NCBI GenBank assembly: GCA_031255115.1
Contig: JAIRTD010000158.1
Coordinates: 1-6,815, forward strand
Direction of reading: 5' to 3'
Source: Spirochaetaceae bacterium
GTDB lineage: Bacteria > Spirochaetota > Spirochaetia > Treponematales > Breznakiellaceae
DNA length: 6,815 nucleotides
Every line of letters starts with the position of its first letter. Position 1 is the stretch's first letter. The translations under genes were made by a program, and so were the position numbers. Under the pieces are notes generated by a model. That model made no database searches. It was not told the DNA's origin and was given only the letters and a program-made list of their open reading frames with translations. Shown piece by piece: positions 1 to 6,650 of the stretch.

Positions 1-830
1 ATAAAAATGGAGAATTAATAGAGCATGCGCATAAAGAATACTATCAAATCTTCTATATAATAAAAAACAGCGGCGTATTTTGTATCAATGGGCAAACATA
101 CACTCTGGGCAAAAATATGCTTATTTTCTTACATCCCGGTGTTATACACGGTATTCGTCCCATAACCAAAGAACGGCCCCTATGTCTGCTGGAGACCAAA
201 TTTTTTGTTTTTAGCAATGAACTGATTGATGCACTGCAAAACATTCCCATAATACAGCACAACGAAAATGACGAGCTGCGTAATTTTTTATCCCAGGCCA
301 TAATTGAGGCAATGAACAAAGACGTTTTTTATATAGAAACCGTTCAAGCCCTTATAGGTATGATATTGTATAAAATCATCAGACAACATCGGAAATTTGA
401 TCCATCCAATGCTCTTGCTTCCAAACCGACAACAACAGTCAAGGAATATGTTGAAATCCATTTTACGGAAGAAATTTCCCTTACCGATCTTGCGGCTGTT
501 ACCGGATATAGCAAAAATTATCTTTGCAGAATATTTCGTGAAGAAACCTATATGACCATCAATGAATATCTAAATACCGTTCGCATCAATAAAGCGGCGG
601 AATTGCTTATCAGCACCGATCAGGATATTGCGCAAATCAGTAAAATGACAGGATATAATAATATTTTTCATTTTATCAAAACATTCAAAAAAATCATCGG
701 CATTTCGCCCGGGAACTACAGAAGGAGCAGCTTGTTTCAGGAAAAAAACTTGTATGGTCCGGTTGAAGGCAAGACCTTCATTGTCCGTACTGGTATTATT
801 TTGTCCAGGGATAAAAAGGGGCAACCTTGA
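1..830 (+). CDS. AraC-family transcriptional regulator, 5' partial
   Basis: This is a DNA-binding regulator with an N-terminal AraC-type cupin (ligand-sensing) region and a C-terminal AraC double helix-turn-helix. The frame is open from base 3 at the window edge, giving 275 visible residues, so the start codon lies upstream. The ATG at 117 is internal: the residues before it already form a cupin core, with a H-x-H-x-E pattern at visible residues 8-12, a glycine-rich strand-turn near 32-41, and P-G-V-I-H at 45-49. The HTH domain spans about bases 432-725. The first HTH is near ISLTDLAAVTGYSKNYLCRIF, and the second runs from DIAQISKMTGY to the typical end signature GISPGNYRR. About 34 residues follow the HTH, a slightly long tail. 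Most full-length relatives have about 280-300 residues, so little is missing. Base composition is much more AT-rich than the downstream genes, which may reflect transfer. The ligand and target are unknown. It could regulate the downstream epimerase-like gene, but only proximity suggests this. Confidence 0.92.
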   Translation, partial: KNGELIEHAHKEYYQIFYIIKNSGVFCINGQTYTLGKNMLIFLHPGVIHGIRPITKERPLCLLETKFFVFSNELIDALQNIPIIQHNENDELRNFLSQAIIEAMNKDVFYIETVQALIGMILYKIIRQHRKFDPSNALASKPTTTVKEYVEIHFTEEISLTDLAAVTGYSKNYLCRIFREETYMTINEYLNTVRINKAAELLISTDQDIAQISKMTGYNNIFHFIKTFKKIIGISPGNYRRSSLFQEKNLYGPVEGKTFIVRTGIILSRDKKGQP

Positions 831-1010
831 TAATTCATTGTATAGTAAATAATTAGTACCCCTGCAGCATTTCCCCCGGATTTTTCTTTTAGCCCTCCTT
901 GTTTGTGATACGGCTACCGGTTCTCCGGGCTTGATAATACGCATGGATATCCGGACGGGGGGTATAACCGGGACCTTTTTTGTTTTGGCCGGGCATGGTA
1001 GCCTTGACCA

Positions 1011-2036
1011 ATGAAGATAGCCCGAAAGAACTTTGGTATGCTCTTCAACGGGAAAAAGGCCGGGCTTTTCATCCTCAAGGCCGGGGACTTAAAGCTGGTG
1101 ATGACCGATTACGGCGCTTCCCTGGCGGCCCTCTATGTGCCCGCTGCGCGGCGGCCCGGGGAGGATATGCTTCTCGGCTGCGGAACCCTTGCCGCCTGTG
1201 TTTCGGACCGCTTCTCTTTTGGTTCAACAGCGGGGCCTTACGCAAACCTTGTTTCCAACGGCAGCTTTAGCCCCGGCGACAGAACCTGTACGCCTGATCA
1301 AAACCTCAGCCTCTGCGGCGACAGGCGGAATTTTTCCTTTAGGCTCTGGAAGGCCGATATGTACGAAGAAAAAGACGGGGTCTTTGTCCGTTTTGAAATC
1401 TCAAGCCCTGACGGGGACGGGGGCTTTCCGGGCGGCCTTAAGGCCGTGGTGAGTTACGGCCTTTCCAAGTCCAACGAGCTTATCGTGGATTATTCGGCTG
1501 ATGTGGATAAGCCCTGTCCGGTAAGCCTCACCAGCCTCGCCTGTTTTAACCTTTCAGGAGAGGGAAGGGGGGACATACTTTCCCATGAGGCGCTGTTCTA
1601 CGCTTCCCGCTATGTGGAGCTTGACAAGGAGGGCATGCCCAGGCTTGCCAATGTGGAAGGCGGGCCCTTTGACCTGAGAACCCGCATGTCCGTAAAAGAC
1701 GCCATGGCCCGTTCCCCGCAAAGCGCCGGGGGCTTTGACCAGTGCTTTGCGGCCGACGGCGAGGCGGGAAAGCTCAGGCCCTTTGCCGAAGTTTCCGACG
1801 CCCTTTCCCGGCGTAAAATGCGGCTTTTCAGCACGCATCCGGGCTTTCAGTTTTATACGGGCAACGCTATCACGCCCGTGGCGGGCAAGCCCGGTTCCTT
1901 CTACGACAAACATTCGGGGTTCTGTCTTGCGCCCCAGTTCTTTCCGGATACGCCCGGGCAGGGGGCTTTTCCGTCCTGTATTTTCTCCCCGGAACGGAAG
2001 TATCACGAGCGTTCCCTGTACTCCTTTGACTGGTAA
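1011..2036 (+). CDS. galM: Aldose 1-epimerase (mutarotase)-family protein, probable pseudoenzyme
   Basis: The 341-residue protein matches the galactose mutarotase family along its whole length and is the usual size. Family landmarks in order are the N-terminal strand with MTDYGA (31-36), GPYANLVSNG (75-84), SPDGDGGFPG (132-141), CFNLSGEG (178-185), GGFDQCF (240-246), GFQFYTGN (278-285) and the C-terminal QFFPDTP (309-315). Active enzymes interconvert alpha and beta anomers of aldoses in the cytoplasm. The catalytic positions are altered here. The first His (in NSLHGG) is Cys102, the second His (in LTNHxYFNL) is Leu176 with the preceding Asn as Ser175, and the catalytic Glu (in CLETQ) is Ala307. 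The arginines of GRxANR are Pro76 and Leu80. The substrate-binding Asp appears kept as Asp243. The frame is intact with no stops, so this looks like a maintained non-catalytic paralogue rather than a decayed gene. The start at 1011 is the only upstream ATG after an in-frame TGA at 1005 and gives the normal family N-terminus, although its SD is poor. The upstream 180 nt holds no convincing promoter. Confidence 0.88.
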   Translation: MKIARKNFGMLFNGKKAGLFILKAGDLKLVMTDYGASLAALYVPAARRPGEDMLLGCGTLAACVSDRFSFGSTAGPYANLVSNGSFSPGDRTCTPDQNLSLCGDRRNFSFRLWKADMYEEKDGVFVRFEISSPDGDGGFPGGLKAVVSYGLSKSNELIVDYSADVDKPCPVSLTSLACFNLSGEGRGDILSHEALFYASRYVELDKEGMPRLANVEGGPFDLRTRMSVKDAMARSPQSAGGFDQCFAADGEAGKLRPFAEVSDALSRRKMRLFSTHPGFQFYTGNAITPVAGKPGSFYDKHSGFCLAPQFFPDTPGQGAFPSCIFSPERKYHERSLYSFDW

Positions 2037-2041
2037 ATTTG

Positions 2042-2059
2042 CTTCAAGATTGAAGTTTT
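2042..2059 (+). terminator. Weak terminator-like hairpin after the epimerase-like gene
   Basis: CTTCA (2042-2046) and TGAAG (2051-2055) can form a 5-bp stem with a 4-nt loop, followed by TTTT, only 5 nt after the stop codon. The position suits a Rho-independent terminator, but the stem is short and AT-rich, so this is tentative. Confidence 0.28.
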
Positions 2060-2069
2060 AAAGCAAGCC

Positions 2070-2090
2070 TTGGTAGAAATTTTTTACCAA
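2070..2090 (+). terminator. AT-rich inverted repeat, possible second terminator
   Basis: TTGGTAGA (2070-2077) pairs with TTTACCAA (2083-2090), an 8-bp stem with one G-U pair and a 5-nt loop. T-rich sequence follows from about 2098 to 2120 but is not directly abutting, so termination is plausible rather than certain. It lies between the epimerase-like gene and the operon promoter. Confidence 0.33.
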
Positions 2091-2124
2091 ACATCAGTTT
2101 TCTAAATTTTCTATTTTTTTGCGC

Positions 2125-2153
2125 TTGATAATAATTGTAGATAGGCGTAGAAT
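2125..2153 (+). promoter_or_regulatory. Sigma-70-type promoter of the V-ATPase operon
   Basis: A -35 box TTGATA (2125-2130) and a -10 box TAGAAT (2148-2153) are separated by exactly 17 nt. Each box matches the consensus at 5 of 6 positions. The predicted transcription start is near 2160, giving a leader of about 155 nt before atpE. A run of seven T and other A/T-rich sequence lies just upstream of the -35 box and could act like an UP element. No comparable promoter is seen inside the operon, so the downstream genes are probably co-transcribed from here. Confidence 0.62.
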
Positions 2154-2160
2154 AATAAAA

Positions 2161-2196
2161 TCCGGTGTCAGAAAAAAGGCCGGAATTGTATACACC
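2161..2196 (+). other. First leader stem region of the V-ATPase mRNA
   Basis: Two mutually exclusive pairings are visible. TCCGG (2161-2165) can pair with CCGGA (2180-2184), and GGTGT (2164-2168) can pair with ACACC (2192-2196). Both are short with large loops. They lie right at the predicted 5' end of the transcript. This may be an alternative-fold element or chance; I recognise no known RNA family. Confidence 0.25.
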
Positions 2197-2230
2197 ACAG
2201 CTTTGAGTTTGCCGGGTAAGTAATTGCTAA

Positions 2231-2313
2231 TTCTTTTCCTGACAAACAATTATAACCGGTAATTCCAGACATTCCCTGAATGTCTTGGGAATAAATCAGG
2301 GTGAAAAGAGGAG
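2231..2313 (+). promoter_or_regulatory. Structured 5' leader at the atpE ribosome-binding site
   Basis: A hairpin spans 2262-2292. AGACATTC (2267-2274) pairs with GAATGTCT (2278-2285) over a 3-nt loop. After a 2-nt bulge the stem continues as ATTCC (2262-2266) with GGAAT (2288-2292), giving 13 bp in all. There is no following T-run, so it is not a simple terminator. Flanking arms extend the fold: CTGA (2239-2242) pairs with TCAG (2296-2299), and TTCTTTTC (2231-2238) pairs with GAAAAGAG (2303-2310). The last pairing covers the start of the SD sequence AGAGGAG (2307-2313), which is only 3 nt from the ATG at 2317. The fold could modulate translation of atpE, or the palindrome could be an operator for a protein dimer. 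The fold is inferred by eye, with no energy calculation. Confidence 0.5.
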
Positions 2314-2316
2314 CCT

Positions 2317-2931
2317 ATGGACATCCAACTTCAGGAATTGATCGATAAAATAAAAAAAGACGGGATAGAATCCGCTTCTGAAGAGGCCTTAAAGATAAAA
2401 AAACAGGCTGAGGCTGAGGCTGAGGGTATTATCGGCGCCGCGAAAAAAGAAGCCGACGCCCTGATTGCCGCCGCAAAAGAAGACGCGGCGAGAACCGAAA
2501 AGGCCAGTATAGCCGCGGTGGAGCAGGCTTCCCGTAATCTGGTTCTTGCCTTTAAGGATGAAATTCAGACCCTCCTGGACAAACTGGTCCAAAAAGAGAC
2601 CGGCGCGGCCTACGGCGCGGATACGCTTAAAAACCTCCTCCCCGATCTGGTAAAGGGCTGGGCCGCCGGAGCTTCCGACTCCGTCCAGGTTCTGCTGCGC
2701 GAAAACGACCGCAGCGCCCTGGAAGCTTTTTTCCGGGACAAGCTGGCCTCCGCCTTAAAAGGCGGCGTCGAGCTTAAAACGGACCGCAACCTTGGCGGAG
2801 GCTTTAGGATAGCCGAAAAGGACGGCAGGGCGTATTATGATTTTTCCGTAGAAGCGGTGGCGGAACTCCTGTCAGCCTATCTTAATCCCCGGCTGGCGGA
2901 GATTCTCAAAGACGCGGTAAAGGGCGCTTGA
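2317..2931 (+). CDS. atpE: V-type ATP synthase/ATPase subunit E (peripheral stalk)
   Basis: This 204-residue protein has the two-part build of V/A-type ATPase subunit E. The N-terminal long charged helix, rich in Ala, Glu and Lys, covers roughly residues 1-90, with A-E-A-E repeats near 28-33 and K-K-E-A-D-A heptad-like sequence. The globular C-terminal region includes GGGFRIAEKDGRAYYDFS (about 165-182) and ends in LNPRLAEIL. In the complex E forms the peripheral stalk, normally paired with subunit G/H, and ties the catalytic head to membrane subunit I so that it does not rotate. It is the first gene of the operon, following the promoter and structured leader. The SD AGAGGAG precedes the ATG at short spacing. 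The stop TGA overlaps the next ATG as TGATG. No separate G/H gene is seen in this window. The identification rests on length, coiled-coil character and gene order as much as on motifs. Confidence 0.92.
   Translation: MDIQLQELIDKIKKDGIESASEEALKIKKQAEAEAEGIIGAAKKEADALIAAAKEDAARTEKASIAAVEQASRNLVLAFKDEIQTLLDKLVQKETGAAYGADTLKNLLPDLVKGWAAGASDSVQVLLRENDRSALEAFFRDKLASALKGGVELKTDRNLGGGFRIAEKDGRAYYDFSVEAVAELLSAYLNPRLAEILKDAVKGA
2406..2423 (+). repeat. Hexanucleotide tandem repeat (GGCTGA)x3 inside atpE
   Basis: Three perfect copies of GGCTGA encode the Ala-Glu alternation in the coiled-coil region of subunit E. Copy-number change would add or remove two residues without a frameshift. Confidence 0.85.
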
Positions 2932-3518
2932 TGAGTTCCTACTACTATCTGGTAGCGCAGCTTCCGTATCTTGTCTACGGACAGGGCGTTCCCATGAGCT
3001 CCGAGGCTTTCAGGGCTCTGGCCGGAGAAAAACTCTCCGCCGGGGACGCGGCTCTGCTTGATTTCTGCGTCCTCGATCCCGCCCTCGCGCCCCACGGCGC
3101 TCCTGTGGCCCTGCCCGGCCGCTGGTTTGAATGGGAGCGGGCCCTCAGGTTTAACCTTGGCCGTTACCGGGCGCAAAAACTAAAACGCGATTTTTCATTT
3201 GACGCTCCGCCGTATCCGGTGGACGCCGTGGCGGCCGCCAAAGCCGCCTTTGCCCTGGAATCTCCCCTGGAAGCCGACTTTTCCCTTGAACGGGCGCGCT
3301 GGGATGCCATCGCGTCCTTTGAGGGCGTTGATTATTTCGGCAGGGACAGAGTATACGCCTACCTCCTCAAGCTGCTCCTTCTGGAACGGCACGCGCTCTT
3401 TAAGGCCGAGGAAGGTTTTTCTGAATATAAAACTATTTACGCTTCCATTATGAACGCCGCCCCTCTTGGAGCGGCGGGTCTGGGGGCAATAAGCATTGAA
3501 TCGGGAGAAGCGACATGA
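2931..3518 (+). CDS. DUF2764-like V-ATPase operon protein
   Basis: This 195-residue protein occupies the slot between subunits E and A where bacterial V-ATPase operons of Treponema, Borrelia, Chlamydia and Bacteroidetes carry a DUF2764-type protein. The N-terminus MSSYYYLVAQLPYLVYG is the recognisable signature. The rest is mostly helical in appearance: a segment with RWFEWERALRFNLGRYRAQK at about 64-83, an alanine-rich stretch near 98-108, and DYFGRDRVYAYLLKLLLLER at about 132-151. There is no signal peptide or clear membrane span. Its role is not established. The position and the Y-x-x-L-x-A start, loosely like V-ATPase subunit C/d, suggest a complex subunit or assembly factor, possibly standing in for C; this is inference. 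The ATG at 2931 is preferred over the TTG at 2928 because it overlaps the atpE stop as TGATG and has AAAGGG 6 nt upstream. The 3' end overlaps atpA as ATGA. Confidence 0.85.
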   Translation: MSSYYYLVAQLPYLVYGQGVPMSSEAFRALAGEKLSAGDAALLDFCVLDPALAPHGAPVALPGRWFEWERALRFNLGRYRAQKLKRDFSFDAPPYPVDAVAAAKAAFALESPLEADFSLERARWDAIASFEGVDYFGRDRVYAYLLKLLLLERHALFKAEEGFSEYKTIYASIMNAAPLGAAGLGAISIESGEAT

Positions 3519-5275
3519 CCGGAACCAAAGGCACAGTGGTCGCCGTCAACGGCAACATGGTAAGCGTCCGTTTTGACGACGCCGTATCCATGAACGAAGT
3601 GGGTTATGTAAAGGTTGGGGATAAACGCTTAAAAAGTGAAGTCATCCGCATACGGGGTGATATAAGTCAGCTTCAGGTATTCGAAATAACCAGGGGCATA
3701 GCCGTAGGCGATCCGGTGGAATATACCGGCGACCTTCTGGCCGTAGAAGTAGGCCCCGGTCTTTTGGGCCAGGTCTTTGACGGCCTGCAGAATCCCCTGC
3801 CCAAACTTGCCGAAGAAACGGGATATTTTCTTGAGCGGGGCGTGTATCTTGACCCCCTGCCCGCCGACCGGGTCTGGGACTTTACCCCTGTGGCAAAGCC
3901 CGGCGACCAGGTGGAGCGGGGCGATACCCTGGGCACGGTTCCCGAAGGGGCCTTTACCCACCGCATCATGGTTCCCTTTGACCGCTACGGAAGCTATACC
4001 GTCGTCTCGGTCAAGGGCCCCGGTTCCTATACCATACGGGAGACCATAGCCGAACTAAAAGATGAACGGGGCAATACTGTTCCGGTTACCATGTCCTTCC
4101 GCTGGCCGGTCAAACGCCCGGTGGATTGTTTTGAGGAACGGCTCAAACCCGTGGACCCCATGGTAACCAGGGTCAGGCTCATCGATACCTTCTTCCCCGT
4201 AGCCAGGGGAGGCACCTACTGTATACCCGGCCCCTTTGGCGCGGGCAAGACCGTACTCCAGCAGATTACAAGCCGCCACGCCGATGTTGACATAGTCATA
4301 CTGGCGGCCTGCGGCGAGCGGGCGGGCGAGGTTGTGGAAACCCTCAAGGAATTTCCCGAACTTACCGATCCCCGTACCGGCCGTTCCCTTATGGAACGAA
4401 CGGTCATCATCTGTAATACGTCCTCCATGCCCGTAGCGGCCCGCGAAGCGTCGGTGTATACCGCCGTTACCCTGGCGGAGTACTACCGCCAGATGGGCCT
4501 TAACGTCCTGCTGCTGGCCGATTCCACAAGCCGCTGGGCCCAGGCCATGCGCGAAATGTCGGGCCGCCTTGAGGAGATACCCGGAGAAGAAGCCTTCCCC
4601 GCCTATCTTGAATCAACCATAGCCAGCTTCTACGAGCGGGCCGGTATAGTGCGGCTCAGGGACGGCGGCGTGGGTTCCGTTACCATAGGCGGCACGGTAA
4701 GCCCCGCCGGCGGAAACTTCGAGGAGCCGGTTACCCAGGCCACCCTCAAGGTGGTCGGCGCCTTCCACGGCCTTTCCCGTGAGCGTTCCGACGCCCGTAA
4801 ATACCCGGCCATACATCCTCTGGATTCCTGGTCAAAATACACCGGTATCATTCCTGCGGAAAAAGTCTCCTTTGCCCACAACTTTATGCGCCGGGGCAGC
4901 GAGGTCGAGCAGATGATGAAGGTTGTCGGCGAGGAAGGAACGAGCATTGACGACTATGTGGTCTACCTCAAGGGTGATTTCCTTGACGCCGTGTATTTCC
5001 AGCAGAACTCCTTTGACGCGGTAGACGCCGCGGTAAGCCCTGAACGGCAGGACCATACCTTTGCCATTATTCTCGGAATCCTCGGTTCCCGCTTCAATTT
5101 TAGCGACAAGAACGAGGCGAGGAGCTGGTTCAACAAGCTGCGTCAGCGCTTCCTGGATTACAACGGTTCCGAATGGAAGAGCGAGCGCTTTACCGCCTTC
5201 GAAAAAGAAATCAATGCCGCCGTGGCCGAGCAGTCCCAGGGACTGGATCCCGCGGCCGCAAAGCTTCTGGCGTAA
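3515..5275 (+). CDS. atpA: V-type ATP synthase/ATPase subunit A (catalytic)
   Basis: This 586-residue protein is the nucleotide-hydrolysing or synthesising subunit, three copies of which alternate with B in the cytoplasmic head. Domains in order are an N-terminal beta barrel (about 1-75), the A-specific non-homologous insertion (about 110-190, containing MVPFDRYGSY), the central RecA-type nucleotide-binding core and a helical C-terminus. The Walker A motif GPFGAGKT is at residues 239-246, with Lys245. The catalytic glutamate is in CGER (Glu268), the Walker B region is VLLLADSTSRWA, and the SGRLEEIPGEE and GSVTIGGTVSPAGG motifs follow. The sequence GERAGEVVE replaces GERGNEM of archaeal and eukaryotic A subunits, as I recall from Chlamydia and spirochaete homologues. 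All key residues are present. The ATG at 3515 overlaps the preceding stop by 4 nt, with GGGAGAAG just upstream, consistent with translational coupling. A 75-nt gap separates it from atpB. Confidence 0.98.
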   Translation: MTGTKGTVVAVNGNMVSVRFDDAVSMNEVGYVKVGDKRLKSEVIRIRGDISQLQVFEITRGIAVGDPVEYTGDLLAVEVGPGLLGQVFDGLQNPLPKLAEETGYFLERGVYLDPLPADRVWDFTPVAKPGDQVERGDTLGTVPEGAFTHRIMVPFDRYGSYTVVSVKGPGSYTIRETIAELKDERGNTVPVTMSFRWPVKRPVDCFEERLKPVDPMVTRVRLIDTFFPVARGGTYCIPGPFGAGKTVLQQITSRHADVDIVILAACGERAGEVVETLKEFPELTDPRTGRSLMERTVIICNTSSMPVAAREASVYTAVTLAEYYRQMGLNVLLLADSTSRWAQAMREMSGRLEEIPGEEAFPAYLESTIASFYERAGIVRLRDGGVGSVTIGGTVSPAGGNFEEPVTQATLKVVGAFHGLSRERSDARKYPAIHPLDSWSKYTGIIPAEKVSFAHNFMRRGSEVEQMMKVVGEEGTSIDDYVVYLKGDFLDAVYFQQNSFDAVDAAVSPERQDHTFAIILGILGSRFNFSDKNEARSWFNKLRQRFLDYNGSEWKSERFTAFEKEINAAVAEQSQGLDPAAAKLLA

Positions 5276-5285
5276 GGGCCGGATT

Positions 5286-5354
5286 ATGACGCCGTGTATC
5301 CGTATGGATGGGCATGACAATATGTATAAGAAAGCGGACCGGAGGGACGCATGA
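5286..5354 (+). CDS. Possible 22-residue coupling ORF between atpA and atpB
   Basis: A small ORF begins at an ATG 7 nt after an SD-like AAGGG (5274-5278, overlapping the atpA stop). It encodes 22 residues, starting [10 protein letters not shown] and ending KKADRRDA. Its TGA overlaps the atpB start as ATGA, the same junction type used at DUF2764/atpA. The peptide is basic and polar with no motif or membrane segment, and I recognise no relative. It may be a translational-coupling leader that carries ribosomes across the A-B gap. It is also short enough to be open by chance, and atpB has its own strong SD inside it. Treat as tentative. Confidence 0.25.
   Translation: MTPCIRMDGHDNMYKKADRRDA
5340..5346 (+). 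promoter_or_regulatory. Ribosome-binding site of atpB
   Basis: CGGAGGGA-type SD with GGAGGGA starting at 5341, 4 nt before the ATG at 5351. It is the strongest SD in the operon and fixes the atpB start. It fits the fact that atpB does not directly overlap atpA. Confidence 0.7.
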
Positions 5355-6649
5355 AAAAGGTATATAGCAAGATTGAATCCATAGCGGGAAGCGTTATCAC
5401 CGTCAAGGCCACGGATGTCCGCTACGGCGACCTGGCCGAGGTTGATACCGTCTTTGGAACCTCTTTGGCGGAAATCAACCGCATCGAGGACGACATTGTT
5501 TCCCTCCAGGTATTTGCCGGCGGACGGGGTATTTCCACAGGCGACACGGTGCGTTTCCTGGGCCACTCCATGGAAGTGTCCTTTTCGGAAAACCTCCTGG
5601 GCAGGGTGTTTAACGGTTCAGGCGTTCCCAGGGACAAGGGGCCGTCGTTACGCGAAAACCTCATCCCCATAGGCGGGCCTTCGGTCAATCCCGCCCAGCG
5701 CATCATTCCCCGGCGCATGATACGAACCGGTATTCCCATGATAGACCTCTTTAATACCCTCGTGGTAAGCCAAAAGCTGCCCATATTTTCGGTATCAGGC
5801 GAACCCTACAACGAACTTCTCGCCCGTATCGCCATGCAGGCCGAAGTTGACGTAATTGTTCTCGGCGGCATGGGCCTTAAATACGACGACTACCTTTTCT
5901 TTAAGGAAACCCTCGAAGGCGGCGGCGCCCTTTCCCGGACCGTGATGTTTATCCACACCGCCAGCGACCCGACGGTAGAATGTATGATGATACCGGATAT
6001 TTCCCTGGCCGTGTCCGAACAGTTCGCCCTCCAGGGCAAGGACGTGCTGGTACTCCTCACCGACATGACCAACTTTGCCGACTCCATGAAGGAAATTTCC
6101 ATTACCCAGGAACAGGTTCCCAGTAACCGGGGTTATCCCGGCGATCTTTACAGCCAGCTTGCCGGCCGCTACGAAAAGGCCGTAGACTTCGACACCGCCG
6201 GTTCAATCACCATCCTGGGAGTTACCACCATGCCCGGCGACGATGTAACCCATCCGGTGCCGGACAATACCGGGTACATCACCGAAGGCCAGTATTACCA
6301 CAAAAACGGCCGTATCGAGCCCTTCGGTTCCCTCTCCCGGCTCAAGCAGCAGGTCAACGGTAAAACCCGCCCGGACCACCGGGCCCTCATGGACGGCATG
6401 ATCAAGCTCTACTCGGCTTTCAAAGATACCCTCGAAAAGAAGGCCATGGGCTTTATCATGACGGCCTGGGACGATAAGCTCCTCAAATACGGCGATATGT
6501 TTGAAACGCAGATGATGGATCTTTCGGTAAACATCCCCCTGGAGCGGGCCCTCGATCTGGGCTGGGAAATTCTGGCCGAATGTTTCAGCCCCGAAGAGAC
6601 GGGCCTGCGGACGGAACTCATCTCCAAATTCTGGCCCAAAAAGGATTAA
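5351..6649 (+). CDS. atpB: V-type ATP synthase/ATPase subunit B (non-catalytic)
   Basis: This 432-residue protein is the regulatory partner of A in the A3B3 head. It contributes to the nucleotide site at the A-B interface but does not itself hydrolyse ATP. It has the N-terminal barrel (about 1-75), the central fold and a helical C-terminal domain. As expected for B, the P-loop is degenerate: SVSGEPYNE at residues 147-155 lacks the GKT. Other B landmarks are [76 protein letters not shown] and SLSRLK, where Arg330 corresponds to the arginine that reaches into the A-subunit site. Length is slightly below the usual 460 or so, which fits a short linker ([17 protein letters not shown]) where archaeal B has a longer loop. 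The gene ends one base before atpD. Confidence 0.98.
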   Translation: MKKVYSKIESIAGSVITVKATDVRYGDLAEVDTVFGTSLAEINRIEDDIVSLQVFAGGRGISTGDTVRFLGHSMEVSFSENLLGRVFNGSGVPRDKGPSLRENLIPIGGPSVNPAQRIIPRRMIRTGIPMIDLFNTLVVSQKLPIFSVSGEPYNELLARIAMQAEVDVIVLGGMGLKYDDYLFFKETLEGGGALSRTVMFIHTASDPTVECMMIPDISLAVSEQFALQGKDVLVLLTDMTNFADSMKEISITQEQVPSNRGYPGDLYSQLAGRYEKAVDFDTAGSITILGVTTMPGDDVTHPVPDNTGYITEGQYYHKNGRIEPFGSLSRLKQQVNGKTRPDHRALMDGMIKLYSAFKDTLEKKAMGFIMTAWDDKLLKYGDMFETQMMDLSVNIPLERALDLGWEILAECFSPEETGLRTELISKFWPKKD

Positions 6650-6650
6650 G

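Noticed and set aside
117..119. ATG as the start of the AraC-family gene
   Set aside because: The frame is open back to the window edge, and the upstream codons encode a convincing cupin core (HAHKEYYQIFY and following), so this Met is internal.
831..1010. Promoter or terminator between the AraC gene and the epimerase-like gene
   Set aside because: TATAGT at 841 resembles a -10 box but has no -35 at a workable distance. AGGGG/CCCCT (817-821 and 859-863) has a 37-nt loop and no T-run. Several CCGG motifs give no stable stem.
2160..2316. Known riboswitch class in the atpE leader
   Set aside because: I could not match the leader to any riboswitch consensus I know. Only generic hairpin structure can be supported.
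2928..2930. TTG as the start of the DUF2764-like gene
   Set aside because: The ATG at 2931 gives the family N-terminus, a TGATG overlap with atpE and better SD spacing.
4313..4339. GERAGEVVE instead of GERGNEM near the catalytic site of subunit A
   Set aside because: From memory this is the normal form in Chlamydia and spirochaete V-ATPase A subunits, and the catalytic Glu268 is kept, so it is a lineage trait rather than a defect.
4832..5566. Long minus-strand ORF of 244 codons across the atpA-atpB junction
   Set aside because: It lies opposite two unmistakable ATPase genes, has no recognisable domain, and is the antisense opening expected from GC-rich coding sequence.
5789..5815. Degenerate P-loop in subunit B
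   Set aside because: Loss of the GKT is normal for the non-catalytic B subunit.
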